Shown here: piece by piece, positions 8,903 through 15,974 of the stretch | How the letters are laid out: each line of letters opens with the position of its first letter | Position numbering within the stretch: the stretch's first letter is position 1 | Source of the DNA: an uncultured Erysipelotrichaceae bacterium | Lineage (GTDB): Bacteria > Bacillota_I > Bacilli_A > RF39 > UBA660 | Length of the DNA: 22,239 nucleotides | Assembly: GCA_902766545.1 (NCBI GenBank) | Contig: CACXEC010000071.1 | Span: forward strand, 1 to 22,239 | Reading direction: 5' to 3' | The notes under the pieces: generated by a model | Database searches by the model: none | What the model was told of the DNA's origin: nothing | What the model saw: only the letters and a program-made list of their open reading frames with translations | Made by a program: the position numbers and the translations under genes

Positions 8903-10378
8903 ATGAAAAAGAAAAAAATATTTTATTTAACTACCGTTTCAGTTTTATTTGTAATATCATTACTTAGTCTTTTTAGTATAAACAGCCAAGATAAATATTA
9001 CAAAGAAAAAGATATGACTTTTAAAAAGAATAAAAATGATTATATAGCTGTATATATAAATGGAGATCTTCAAGAAAATGGACAGTTTCCCCAAACAAAA
9101 ACTTATACAGCATCATTAGAATGCAAGGATTCTAATGGAAATATTGTTAATACTAGTTCATCTGTCAAATGGAACAAATATTTGAAAAAATGGGAAATAT
9201 CAGTATCTGAAGTAGAAAATACACATTTAAAATGTAATGCATATTTTAATAATAAAACTTCTACTTGGAATAATCCTAGCACTGGCTCACTACTTGCAGC
9301 AATAAAAAGCAGTAATCCTACAATATCATCACCAGTTACTGTTCCTGGAAAAAAGAAATCAAACGATGATGAAGCTATACTTGCTAGTGCTGAAGATGAC
9401 TATGGGACATCATACTACTTTAGGGGGGCAGTAGAAAATAACTATGTTATATTCGCGCATATGTGTTGGAGAATTGTCAGAGTTGACGGGCGTAGCAATA
9501 TAAAAATAATATTATATAATTATAATCCAGACGGAATTAAAAATCCTTGTGCAGATAGTGAAAAAGGGACTGGAAAAGCCTATGCTAGATATGATAACAC
9601 ATTTAATGGTGTTGAAGGGAGGACACAATTTAACTCAACTGGTAAAAATGCAAATGTTGGATTTATGTATGGGGATACCGTAGCAGATAAAGGTAGTATG
9701 ACAGACATTCAAGCATATGATCAAGAACATGAGAATAAATATGAAAGTAAAGCACTGACTGCATTAAAGAAATGGTATGTCAAAGCTTTAGGTGAAAATG
9801 CAGATATAGACTATTCAGATTATCTAGCCGATGTTGTTTGGTGTGCAGACAAAAGCTTAGCAAAACAAAGCTTTAACTTTAATAATAGTTATACAAATTT
9901 AGGATATGGTAGTGAAAAAACTCACTATGGTGCAGATGATAGATTAGCTTCATCAACATCAGGATTAGGGCCAACATTTAAATGCCCAGATGCTTCTGGA
10001 ACCGATAAAAATCTCTCGAGATTTACTACAGTAAATAGTTCAGAAGGTAATAAAAAATTAACATATCCAATCGGATTATTAACAGCTGATGAAGCTGTGT
10101 ATGCCGGTGCAGTACTAACTTATCAGAATAAAACTTTTTATCTCTATGGAAATACAGGAGAAGGAACAGTTGCTCTTAATTATTCTTGGTGGCTATTATC
10201 TCCAAGAAACTATTCAGGAACCCAACCTATGATGGGATACATTAATATATATGGAGGATATGAGAACCGTGCTACCAACGCTGCTTTTGGATTAAGACCA
10301 GTAGTAGCATTAGTACCTACCACCGATATATTATCAGGTGGTGACGGAAGCAGTTCTAATCCATTTGTTATAGATTAA
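8903..10378 (+). CDS. Membrane-anchored surface protein with DUF6273-like C-terminal domain
   Basis: A 491-residue predicted extracellular protein. The N-terminus is Lys-rich, followed by a hydrophobic signal or anchor segment (about residues 6-24, FYLTTVSVLFVISLLSLFSI). Next comes a small beta-rich region (about 45-120). A block starting near 165 (SYYFRGAVENNYVIF then MCWRIVRVDG) leads into a long variable region, and a C-terminal module has WWLLSPRNYSG near 428 and GLRPVVALVP near the end. The WWL-SP and G-RP-- motifs are those of DUF6273 proteins, which are common in gut Firmicutes; this assignment is from motif memory. No LPXTG sorting signal or C-terminal membrane segment is present, so the N-terminal helix is the likely anchor. 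ATG 8903 is chosen over GTG 8894 because TAGGTGAT (8891-8898) is its ribosome site. Function unknown; adhesion or ligand binding is plausible. Confidence 0.85.
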   Translation: MKKKKIFYLTTVSVLFVISLLSLFSINSQDKYYKEKDMTFKKNKNDYIAVYINGDLQENGQFPQTKTYTASLECKDSNGNIVNTSSSVKWNKYLKKWEISVSEVENTHLKCNAYFNNKTSTWNNPSTGSLLAAIKSSNPTISSPVTVPGKKKSNDDEAILASAEDDYGTSYYFRGAVENNYVIFAHMCWRIVRVDGRSNIKIILYNYNPDGIKNPCADSEKGTGKAYARYDNTFNGVEGRTQFNSTGKNANVGFMYGDTVADKGSMTDIQAYDQEHENKYESKALTALKKWYVKALGENADIDYSDYLADVVWCADKSLAKQSFNFNNSYTNLGYGSEKTHYGADDRLASSTSGLGPTFKCPDASGTDKNLSRFTTVNSSEGNKKLTYPIGLLTADEAVYAGAVLTYQNKTFYLYGNTGEGTVALNYSWWLLSPRNYSGTQPMMGYINIYGGYENRATNAAFGLRPVVALVPTTDILSGGDGSSSNPFVID

Positions 10379-10410
10379 ATCTAGAAATAAGTCTGTTACT
10401 CAGTATAACG

Positions 10411-10419
10411 TGCTGTAAT
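10411..10419 (+). promoter_or_regulatory. Possible extended -10 upstream of PfkB-like gene
   Basis: TGC-TGTAAT (5 of 6 matches plus a TG extension) lies in the 74-base gap after the surface-protein gene. No convincing -35 is seen. Confidence 0.35.
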
Positions 10420-10452
10420 TAATTTAATTGTAAAAAATAAAAGGGTGATTAT

Positions 10453-11556
10453 ATGAATGTAATTGTTATTGGAAAACCAAAATATAATATTACACTTCCT
10501 CTTGAAGAGTTTCCTAAAGAAGGAAGTAAAATTAAGATTAATGAGCGATTAGAAATAACTGGTGGTGTAAGTGTATACGTAGCATGCATGCTAGCTAAAT
10601 GGGGAATCAATGTATATTATTCTGGCGCAGTATGTGCAGATGATTTTGGAAATAAGATTAAATCAGAATTAGAAAGTTATGGAATAGATTTAAAATATTT
10701 AGATACTGACTATGAACATAAATCAAATGTCAATTATTTAATAAAAAATAAAAAGACAGGAACAAGTACTGAAATCTATCACGATAATGACGTATTTACT
10801 AAAAAATATAAGTTTGACTTTATCCCTGACTATATTATTACTGATGGAACTGATATGGGAGCATGTAATGCTGCAGCTAATAATTATCCTACATCTAAGA
10901 TTATTTTATTTGCTAATACTGTATCAGAAGAATTCTATAATTTAAGTAAAAGATGCTCATTTGTATGTGCAAATATGAGTTTTGCTAAAGCATTAACTAA
11001 AATGGATTTTGAATTTAATCGTTCAAAAAGTTTAGTAAACATGTTTCAGAAGATCAAAGATCTTAATCGTGCAGAATATATTATCATGCTTCGTGAAAGA
11101 GGTGTATTATACACAGTTAATCGACAAGTTAAAATGATGCCTGCATTATCTGTTCAAAAAGTTGATGATTCTAACTCCGGAGCTGCTTTCTTTGGAGCAT
11201 ACTGCTATGGAATACTAAAAGGATACGACATGGATACAATTGCTAAATCTGCTAATGTATCAGGAGCTCTTTCTTTAAAAACGATTGGCACTCTAACAAG
11301 TATTCCGGAAAAAGAAGAAGTATTTAAATTAATTGGAATTGATGAAAGTAAGTTAGTGCTTTCATCTAATGAGGTCTCAGATGCGAATAATATGCCTAAA
11401 ATTGTAGAAAAAAACGAAAATAAACCCGAAGATGCATCTCAAAACCCTAATTTAGAAAAAGCAGAATTACCCAAAGAGGCAAATGTGCCAATCCCATTAG
11501 TAAGTTCATCTGAAAATAAAGAAGTAGAAGGAAAACCTAATAATGAAAATGGGTAG
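10453..11556 (+). CDS. PfkB/ribokinase-fold protein with degenerate catalytic motifs (probable pseudokinase)
   Basis: A 367-residue protein whose first ~290 residues follow the PfkB sugar/nucleoside kinase fold: an N-terminal beta strand (MNVIVIGKP), the glycine pair and helix of signature 1 (TGGVSVYVACMLAKWG, near 36), and a C-terminal core ending near 292. The two motifs that make these enzymes kinases are altered. The canonical DTTGAGDAF reads DDSNSGAAF at 238-246, replacing the catalytic-base Asp with Ala. The nucleotide-binding T-L-G-x-x-G reads MLRERG at 212-217. Loss of phosphotransfer is therefore likely, with a binding or scaffold role left. A polar low-complexity tail (about 300-367) is rich in Glu, Asn, Lys and Pro. 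AAAGGGTGAT precedes ATG 10453. Its last 14 bases overlap the Smr gene, implying co-translation. Confidence 0.85.
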   Translation: MNVIVIGKPKYNITLPLEEFPKEGSKIKINERLEITGGVSVYVACMLAKWGINVYYSGAVCADDFGNKIKSELESYGIDLKYLDTDYEHKSNVNYLIKNKKTGTSTEIYHDNDVFTKKYKFDFIPDYIITDGTDMGACNAAANNYPTSKIILFANTVSEEFYNLSKRCSFVCANMSFAKALTKMDFEFNRSKSLVNMFQKIKDLNRAEYIIMLRERGVLYTVNRQVKMMPALSVQKVDDSNSGAAFFGAYCYGILKGYDMDTIAKSANVSGALSLKTIGTLTSIPEKEEVFKLIGIDESKLVLSSNEVSDANNMPKIVEKNENKPEDASQNPNLEKAELPKEANVPIPLVSSSENKEVEGKPNNENG

Positions 11557-11806
11557 TCCTTTTTTAAATGTTTTACCATCTTTAGATATTCATGGGCATA
11601 CTAGAGAGACAATGTATGTTGTAGTAAGTGATTTTATAAATGATAATATTAAACTAGGAAACTCTAAAATAGTGATAATTCATGGAATTGGACTAAAAGT
11701 TTTATCTAATGAATTAAAATTGCGTTTTAATCATGATAAAAGAGTTAAGAATATTTATTTATCACCTGACAATAGTGGTTGCAGCATACTTGAGTTAAAT
11801 ATATAA
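11543..11806 (+). CDS. Stand-alone Smr-domain protein (MutS2 C-terminal-like)
   Basis: An 87-residue protein that is almost entirely a Smr domain, the small nuclease-like fold found at the C-terminus of MutS2 and as free-standing proteins. The diagnostic LDIHGHT motif (residues 14-20) is intact. The second motif, normally HGxGxG, reads HGIGLKV (47-53), so its last glycine is missing. The final strand (NSGCSILELNI) matches the family end. Smr domains act on DNA or RNA, often as endonucleases. Which applies here cannot be told, and the altered motif leaves activity uncertain. ATG 11543 overlaps the PfkB-like gene by 14 bases, with AGAAGGA (about 11526-11532) upstream; ATG 11549 is an alternative start. 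The unrelated upstream partner makes the pair unusual. Confidence 0.82.
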   Translation: MKMGSPFLNVLPSLDIHGHTRETMYVVVSDFINDNIKLGNSKIVIIHGIGLKVLSNELKLRFNHDKRVKNIYLSPDNSGCSILELNI

Positions 11807-11818
11807 ATATGTTAATAT
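11790..11818 (+). promoter_or_regulatory. Promoter of obg within the end of the Smr gene
   Basis: TTGAGT (11790-11795), a 17-bp spacer and TAATAT (11813-11818). The -10 begins 31 bases before the obg ATG. Confidence 0.45.
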
Positions 11819-11843
11819 ACATACCAAGGAAAAGAGGATATAT

Positions 11844-13103
11844 ATGTTTGTTGATGAAGTAATAGTAAAACTAATAGCTGGAAAAGGTGGCGACGGATGT
11901 ACCTCTTTTAGACGTGAAAAATTTATTGCTATGGGTGGGCCTAATGGTGGTAATGGTGGTAGAGGTGCCAATATAATTTTTAAAACTGATAAATCCCTTA
12001 AAACATTAATAGATTTAAAAATGATGAAGACTATTAAAGGTGATAAAGGTGTTAATGGAAAGGGCTCTGATCAAAACGGTGCTAATGCTAAAGATGTTAT
12101 TATTAAAGTTCCAGAAGGAACTGTAGTAACCAACTTAAAAGACAATAAAATCATTTGTGATTTAATAGATGGTGAATTTATAGTAGCCCATGGCGGAAGA
12201 GGTGGAAGAGGTAATAAATCCTTCGCTACTCATGACAATCCTGCTCCCAAAATGAGTGAGTTGGGAGAACCCGGTGAAGAATTGGAAGTTAAATGTGAAC
12301 TTAAAGTTCTTGCTGATGTTGGACTAATAGGTTTGCCAAGTGTTGGTAAAAGTACTTTATTAAGTCAGATAAGTAATGCCTCTCCAAAGATTGCTGCTTA
12401 TCATTTTACTACTTTAAGTCCTAATTTAGGTGTTGTGAAAATATATGATGATACATTTGTTATGGCAGACTTACCCGGCTTAATTGAGGGAGCTTCAAAA
12501 GGAGCTGGTCTTGGTCATAAATTTCTAAAACATGCCGAAAGATGTAAAGTATTAGTTCATGTCATTGATATGGCAGCATCAGAGGGAAATAATCCTATTG
12601 ATGATTATGAGATTATTACTAAAGAATTAGAAGAATATAATAAAAAATTATTAGATAAACCAAGAGTAGTAGTTGCAAACAAAATGGATTTAGATACTTT
12701 TAACGAAAATTTAAATCTTTTTAAAGAAAAATATCCTGATATAAAAATTTATCCAATAAGTGCTTTGTGCAATAATGGAATTAAGGAATTAATTATTGAT
12801 TTAAATAATCTTGTAAAAGAAAGTGAAGTAAAAGAAGGGAATCTATCCGATAAGTCATTTACTTTATATAAATATGAAGAAAAAAAACCATTTACTATTC
12901 ATAAAGAAAATTTAGTCTGGGTTATAGAAGGAGAAAAAATCGAAAAACTATTTAAAATGACTAGATTCAATGAAGATGAAAGTGTTTTAAGATTTTCTAA
13001 TATCTTAAAAAAAATGGGGGTAGAAGACGAATTAGAACGTCTAGGCGCTAAAAGAGGCGATGAAGTTAAAATATTAGATTATATTTTTAATTTTAAGGAC
13101 TAA
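11844..13103 (+). CDS. obg: Obg family GTPase
   Basis: Essential ribosome-associated GTPase involved in 50S subunit assembly and stress signalling. Residues 1-157 form the glycine-rich Obg fold (AGKGGDGCTSFRREKF, GGPNGGNGGRG). The G domain follows: P-loop GLPSVGKS at 163-170, the switch I region TTLSPNLG near 189, DLPG at 209-212, NKMD at 279-282 and SALC at 306-309. The C-terminal OCT domain spans about 345-419. The length of 419 residues is close to the 428 of the Bacillus protein, so the gene is complete. AAGAGGAT lies just before ATG 11844. It follows the Smr gene by 37 bases and has its own promoter candidate. No clear hairpin terminator follows. Confidence 0.97.
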   Translation: MFVDEVIVKLIAGKGGDGCTSFRREKFIAMGGPNGGNGGRGANIIFKTDKSLKTLIDLKMMKTIKGDKGVNGKGSDQNGANAKDVIIKVPEGTVVTNLKDNKIICDLIDGEFIVAHGGRGGRGNKSFATHDNPAPKMSELGEPGEELEVKCELKVLADVGLIGLPSVGKSTLLSQISNASPKIAAYHFTTLSPNLGVVKIYDDTFVMADLPGLIEGASKGAGLGHKFLKHAERCKVLVHVIDMAASEGNNPIDDYEIITKELEEYNKKLLDKPRVVVANKMDLDTFNENLNLFKEKYPDIKIYPISALCNNGIKELIIDLNNLVKESEVKEGNLSDKSFTLYKYEEKKPFTIHKENLVWVIEGEKIEKLFKMTRFNEDESVLRFSNILKKMGVEDELERLGAKRGDEVKILDYIFNFKD

Positions 13104-13135
13104 TATAATAAAATTTAAAATTTAAACTAAAATGC

Positions 13136-13171
13136 TTGGAAGAGTGTATTTATTAGTGTTATACTTATAAT
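13136..13171 (+). promoter_or_regulatory. Promoter of small InlB-repeat protein gene
   Basis: TTGGAA (13136-13141), an 18-bp spacer and TATACT (13160-13165) with a TGT extension. A second -10-like TATAAT overlaps at 13166-13171. AAAGGAG follows 3-9 bases later. Confidence 0.55.
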
Positions 13172-13185
13172 TGAAAGGAGAATAA

Positions 13186-13548
13186 ATGAAAAAAGGAAAT
13201 ATAGCTTTAATTGTTGTTTCAGTATTATTATGCATAGCATTTATATATTCTTTATTCTTTAGCACTCCTACATATACAGTAACCTTTAATACCGATGGGG
13301 GAAGTAAAGTAGAAGCAGTTAAAGTTAAAAGAAATAAATCTATCGAAAAACCGGCAGATCCAACTAAAGAAGGATATAAATTTGTATCATGGCAAATAGC
13401 CGATGTAGATTATGATTTTTCTTATCCAGTAACAAGTGATTTAACTATTACTGCTAAATGGGAAAAAGAAGAAAAGAAAGAAGATACTAAAAAAACTACT
13501 ACAACAAAAAAAGTATCAAAGAAGAAAAAATCAAGTAATAAAAAATAA
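13186..13548 (+). CDS. Small membrane-anchored protein with one InlB B-type repeat
   Basis: A 120-residue protein with an N-terminal hydrophobic anchor (about residues 6-25, ALIVVSVLLCIAFIYSLFFS). A single Listeria/Bacteroides-type B repeat follows (about 30-93), recognisable from TVTFNTDGGSKVEAVKVKR, then PTKEGYKFVSW and ITAKW. The tail (about 94-120) is extremely rich in Lys and Thr and probably contacts the anionic cell wall or polymers. There is no LPXTG motif, so the protein is held by its N-terminal helix. AAAGGAG is seven bases before ATG 13186. The same kind of repeat recurs in the large surface protein at 17123. The exact role is unknown; a wall-binding or adhesion function is inferred. 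Confidence 0.85.
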   Translation: MKKGNIALIVVSVLLCIAFIYSLFFSTPTYTVTFNTDGGSKVEAVKVKRNKSIEKPADPTKEGYKFVSWQIADVDYDFSYPVTSDLTITAKWEKEEKKEDTKKTTTTKKVSKKKKSSNKK

Positions 13549-13576
13549 TTCGACAAATTAATTATAATTATTTTAA

Positions 13577-13582
13577 TATAAT
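13577..13582 (+). promoter_or_regulatory. -10 element upstream of sirA-like gene
   Basis: A perfect TATAAT lies 23 bases before the start codon. TCGACA (13550-13555) resembles a -35 but the 21-bp spacer is too long, so only the -10 is claimed. Confidence 0.4.
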
Positions 13583-13599
13583 AAGTTCGGTGATAAAAC

Positions 13600-14037
13600 A
13601 TGCGAACTTTTTATATTTTTAAGATAAATAAAGAATACTATGAATTAACTAAAGATTTACCATATAACTTATATAGTGCTTACTTAAATATTAGATTAAG
13701 TACCAAAAATAATATTGAGTATTTATACAATGAATACTTTTCATTTACTGAAAGTTTTAACAGGGAAGTAGTAAATGATATTTTATATAAAAAACTTAAA
13801 AATTTAGATGGATATAGTGTATATAAAAACATCCACCAATTTAATAATTATTATACTGATGAAACAAGTAAGCTGATTGTGTTTAATAGTTATATGATTC
13901 TAAAAAGTAATATCAATAATTCATCATTTTTTAGCATACTAAGTAATATTCCCAATTTGTTTGTCATTGATTTTATCTCTAGTGATTATTTTTGGCTTGC
14001 AAAAATGAAACATTTAAGGGCTTTTAATAATATATAA
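13600..14037 (+). CDS. sirA: SirA-like protein (sporulation inhibitor of replication family)
   Basis: A 145-residue protein close to the 148 of Bacillus subtilis SirA (YneE), which binds DnaA domain I and blocks replication initiation as cells enter sporulation. Recalled similarities are the N-terminal strand (MRTFYIFKINKEYYEL versus a Tyr-Tyr-x-Tyr-Leu-Ile-Lys-Glu-Glu-Phe pattern) and the C-terminal FVIDFISSDYFWL versus a FLAMDF-S--Y-WL pattern. Context strengthens this: the next gene is a YneF-family protein, and yneE-yneF are neighbours in B. subtilis. Sequence identity is low, so the call rests on motif plus synteny. CGGTGAT precedes ATG 13600. It is unclear whether this organism sporulates. 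If not, the protein may restrain DnaA in vegetative cells. Confidence 0.65.
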   Translation: MRTFYIFKINKEYYELTKDLPYNLYSAYLNIRLSTKNNIEYLYNEYFSFTESFNREVVNDILYKKLKNLDGYSVYKNIHQFNNYYTDETSKLIVFNSYMILKSNINNSSFFSILSNIPNLFVIDFISSDYFWLAKMKHLRAFNNI

Positions 14038-14044
14038 TTTATTG

Positions 14045-14050
14045 TATAAT
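14045..14050 (+). promoter_or_regulatory. -10 element upstream of yneF-like gene
   Basis: TATAAT lies 26 bases before ATG 14071, right after the sirA-like stop. The best -35 at 17 bp is the weak TTTTAA (14022-14027). Confidence 0.4.
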
Positions 14051-14070
14051 AATTAAAGGGAGTGATAAAA

Positions 14071-14280
14071 ATGTTACATGATATTTTACTTGTCTTATTA
14101 GGTATAGTAATTGGTGCTATAATTGGCTTTTTTGTAGCAAGAATTGTTATGAAAAAGTATTTAGAAAAGAACCCACCTATCAATGAAAAAATGATTGAAG
14201 CATTAATGAGTGGTATGGGAAGAAAACCAAGCCAAAAACAAGTTAGAGAACTAATGAAACAAATGAATAAAATGAAATAA
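14071..14280 (+). CDS. yneF: YneF family (UPF0154) small membrane protein
   Basis: A 69-residue protein with one N-terminal transmembrane helix (about residues 3-25, HDILLVLLGIVIGAIIGFFV) and a basic cytoplasmic tail ending in KQVRELMKQMNKMK. The helix, the NPPINEKMIEALMSGMGRKPSQK block and the length (B. subtilis YneF is about 72) identify UPF0154, a widespread Firmicutes and Mollicutes family of unknown function. ATG 14071 is chosen because AAAGGGAGTGAT lies just before it and would be consumed by a GTG start at 14062. Adjacency to the sirA-like gene matches Bacillus. The DUF177 gene follows one base after the stop, suggesting shared transcription and coupled translation. Confidence 0.9.
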   Translation: MLHDILLVLLGIVIGAIIGFFVARIVMKKYLEKNPPINEKMIEALMSGMGRKPSQKQVRELMKQMNKMK

Positions 14281-14281
14281 A

Positions 14282-14686
14282 ATGAAAATCGATTTAAGAA
14301 AATTATATGCTAGTAATAGTCTACCAATAAATGAAGATATTCAAATCCCCGCAGATATGTATGAAAAAATGGGCGTATTAAAAATGGATACAGTATCTGT
14401 AAATGGAATAGTTAGCGTTAATTATGATGATAATATTGAATTAAATCTTCATTTAAAAGGTAGTTTTGTAATGCCATGTGCAATTACGGGGGATGAAGTT
14501 AATGTACCATTTGAATGTCAAATAGAAGATGAAATATCAGAAAATAGCTTAAATAATAACTTTTTTCTTGATTTATTAGATATTTTATGGGAAAATATTA
14601 TCTTGGAAATCCCAATTAGAGTGATTAAAGAGGGAGCAGTAACTAAACATCTAAAGGGAGATGGATGGGAAGTTGCTGGAGAATAG
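14282..14686 (+). CDS. DUF177 (YceD family) protein
   Basis: A 134-residue member of the DUF177/YceD family, linked by conserved context to ribosomal protein bL32 and, in plants and some bacteria, to large-subunit rRNA maturation. Family features include the N-terminal MKIDLRKL strand, the central LNLHLKGSFVMPCAITGDEV block, where only one cysteine of the usual C-x-x-C remains, and the hydrophobic C-terminal DLLDILWENIILEIPIRV. The gene begins one base after the yneF-like stop and is followed by rpmF after 27 bases, the classic DUF177-rpmF arrangement. No strong ribosome site of its own is seen, so re-initiation from the upstream gene is likely. Confidence 0.88.
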   Translation: MKIDLRKLYASNSLPINEDIQIPADMYEKMGVLKMDTVSVNGIVSVNYDDNIELNLHLKGSFVMPCAITGDEVNVPFECQIEDEISENSLNNNFFLDLLDILWENIILEIPIRVIKEGAVTKHLKGDGWEVAGE

Positions 14687-14713
14687 TAATAAGGAAATGG
14701 AAGGAGTGATACT

Positions 14714-14899
14714 ATGGCAGTTCCTTTTAGAAGAACTAGTAAGACTAAAAAAAGAATGCGCCGTACTCATTTAAAAAAATCAGTACCTGGAGTAGTTACA
14801 TGTCCAAATTGTAAAGAACCAATTAGACCACATCGTGCTTGTCCAAAATGCGGTTATTACAAAGGTAAAGAAGTTGTAAAAGTTAGTGAAGAAGACTAA
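14714..14899 (+). CDS. rpmF: Large ribosomal subunit protein bL32
   Basis: A 61-residue ribosomal protein. It opens with the standard MAVPFRRTSKTKKRMRRTH and has a complete zinc ribbon: Cys30, Cys33, Cys43 and Cys46 (CPNC and CPKC). It is therefore the zinc-containing form rather than the cysteine-less zinc-starvation paralogue. GGAAGGAGTGAT lies directly before ATG 14714, the best ribosome site in this cluster and fitting for high expression. It ends the yneF-DUF177-rpmF run, and its TAA stop lies inside the 3' arm of a strong terminator. Confidence 0.98.
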   Translation: MAVPFRRTSKTKKRMRRTHLKKSVPGVVTCPNCKEPIRPHRACPKCGYYKGKEVVKVSEED

Positions 14900-14906
14900 C
14901 TTTTTT
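14878..14906 (+). terminator. Intrinsic terminator of rpmF
   Basis: A 10-bp stem (14878-14887 with 14895-14904) with a 7-nt loop runs into a six-T tract (14901-14906). The stop codon 14897-14899 is inside the stem. Confidence 0.88.
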
Positions 14907-14907
14907 C

Positions 14908-14936
14908 TTGCCTATTTATATAGTGTTTAATATAAT
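14908..14936 (+). promoter_or_regulatory. Promoter of DUF5684-like gene
   Basis: TTGCCT (14908-14913), a 17-bp spacer and a perfect TATAAT (14931-14936), immediately after the rpmF terminator. The predicted leader is about 16 bases. Confidence 0.7.
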
Positions 14937-14958
14937 AAATATAGAAAAGAGGTATAAC

Positions 14959-15558
14959 ATGGAGGAAAAAATATTTAATAGTTTAGTAGCAGGACTTGGA
15001 GCTTTTTTAATATTTTTTGTTTTAATATTAATAGCTGCCTTAGTAGTTCAAATTATTGCTACGGTAAAGCTTTATAAAAAAGCAGGCAAAGAAGGATGGG
15101 AAGCAATTGTGCCATTTTATTCTACATGGGTATTATGTGAAATAGCTGGTTTAAAATGGTGGATGGTTTTAATTATGCTTTCTACAAGTATTGTTGGTAT
15201 ACTTGGTTTAGTTATATTAGAACCACTAGCTGCTCTTGCTAGTTTAGCTGCAACATTTGCATGTCATTACAATATAGCTATCAAATTTAATAAAGATGCT
15301 GTAGGTTATGGATTAGGATTAACATTCTTACCAATTATATTTTATTCAATTCTTGGATTTGGAAACGCAACATTTACTGACAAAGAAGTAAGTCCTTATG
15401 GTCCAATAAAGGAAAGCAAAGTTGAAGAAGCCATAAACAAAGTTGAAGAAAAAACTACTAATAAAAAAACTACTACTAATGGAAAATTCTGTAAAAACTG
15501 CGGTGCACCAATTGATGGTGATAAGTTTTGCGGTAACTGCGGCAAAGAAGTACACTAA
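14959..15558 (+). CDS. DUF5684-like multi-pass membrane protein with C-terminal zinc ribbon
   Basis: A 199-residue protein. Hydrophobic helix 1 spans about 10-33. It leads to the motif LYKKAGKEGWEAIVPFYSTW, then further helices (about 67-90, 92-110 and 120-135) including a region with FNKDAVGYGLGLTFLPIIF. That order (KKAGK-GW-A-IP-YN, then FGK--GFGLGL-LLP-IF) is the one seen in DUF5684 proteins, small four-helix membrane proteins of unknown function. A Lys/Thr linker joins it to a zinc ribbon (FCKNCGAP then FCGNCGKE, about 176-198), which would lie in the cytoplasm. ATG 14959 follows AAAGAGG. A longer reading from TTG 14908 is rejected because it would include the promoter. Monocistronic, with promoter and terminator on either side. 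Confidence 0.85.
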   Translation: MEEKIFNSLVAGLGAFLIFFVLILIAALVVQIIATVKLYKKAGKEGWEAIVPFYSTWVLCEIAGLKWWMVLIMLSTSIVGILGLVILEPLAALASLAATFACHYNIAIKFNKDAVGYGLGLTFLPIIFYSILGFGNATFTDKEVSPYGPIKESKVEEAINKVEEKTTNKKTTTNGKFCKNCGAPIDGDKFCGNCGKEVH

Positions 15559-15575
15559 AAAAGTGTATTTTTTTT
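15548..15575 (+). terminator. Intrinsic terminator of DUF5684-like gene
   Basis: A stem formed by TACACT and AGTGTA (15551-15556 with 15562-15567, extendable through a G-U and two A-T pairs) with a five-A loop is followed by eight Ts. The stop codon overlaps the stem and loop. Confidence 0.85.
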
Positions 15576-15582
15576 GTTTTTA

Positions 15583-15591
15583 TGATATAAT
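15583..15591 (+). promoter_or_regulatory. Extended -10 promoter of the 15615-16864 gene pair
   Basis: TGA-TATAAT (15583-15591) without a good -35. The identical 11-base string TATGATATAAT recurs at the end of the window (22227-22237). Confidence 0.55.
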
Positions 15592-15614
15592 GTTTAAAGA
15601 TAGAGAGTGGTATT

Positions 15615-15974
15615 ATGAAAAAGAATAAACTTATCCTTAAACATTGTCCTAATTTTTATAAGATTATTAACTATGAAATAGCACCTGACGATAATATTAC
15701 TTTAAAGCTTTTAAATATTTATCAAAACTATATATTTAGCATAGATATAAATAATGATGAAGATCTACATAGAATTGAAAAATTTGATTATGTTTTCAAT
15801 AAATATTTGGAAGACTATTTTTTTCGTAAAGATATGAAAAGTAGATTATTAAGTATCAAAGTAAGTAAAAATGCTCCAAACTTAGCTGAAATTTTAGTAG
15901 ATAGCATTATTAGTGCCTTTGAACTATATGAAACTGGATATACTAGGAATATATATTTTGCGAGGTGGATTTAA
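15615..15974 (+). CDS. Hypothetical protein, first gene of a coupled pair
   Basis: A 119-residue soluble protein of no recognised family. It is rich in Ile, Asn, Tyr, Lys and Asp, with no signal peptide, membrane segment or clear metal site. The start (MKKNKLILKHCPNFYKI) resembles a beta strand followed by helix; the middle is helical (LHRIEKFDYVFNKYLEDYFF) and the C-terminus ends YTRNIYFARWI. GAGAGTGG precedes ATG 15615. Its TAA stop overlaps the next ATG as TAATG, so the two proteins are translationally coupled and probably work together. The ribosome site of the second gene (GAGGTGG) lies within the last codons of this one. Confidence 0.75.
   Translation: MKKNKLILKHCPNFYKIINYEIAPDDNITLKLLNIYQNYIFSIDINNDEDLHRIEKFDYVFNKYLEDYFFRKDMKSRLLSIKVSKNAPNLAEILVDSIISAFELYETGYTRNIYFARWI

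Noticed and set aside
15443..15628. 61-codon + frame overlapping the zinc-ribbon tail of the DUF5684-like gene
   Set aside because: Out of frame with a well-supported gene, runs through its terminator and the next promoter, and has no ribosome site.
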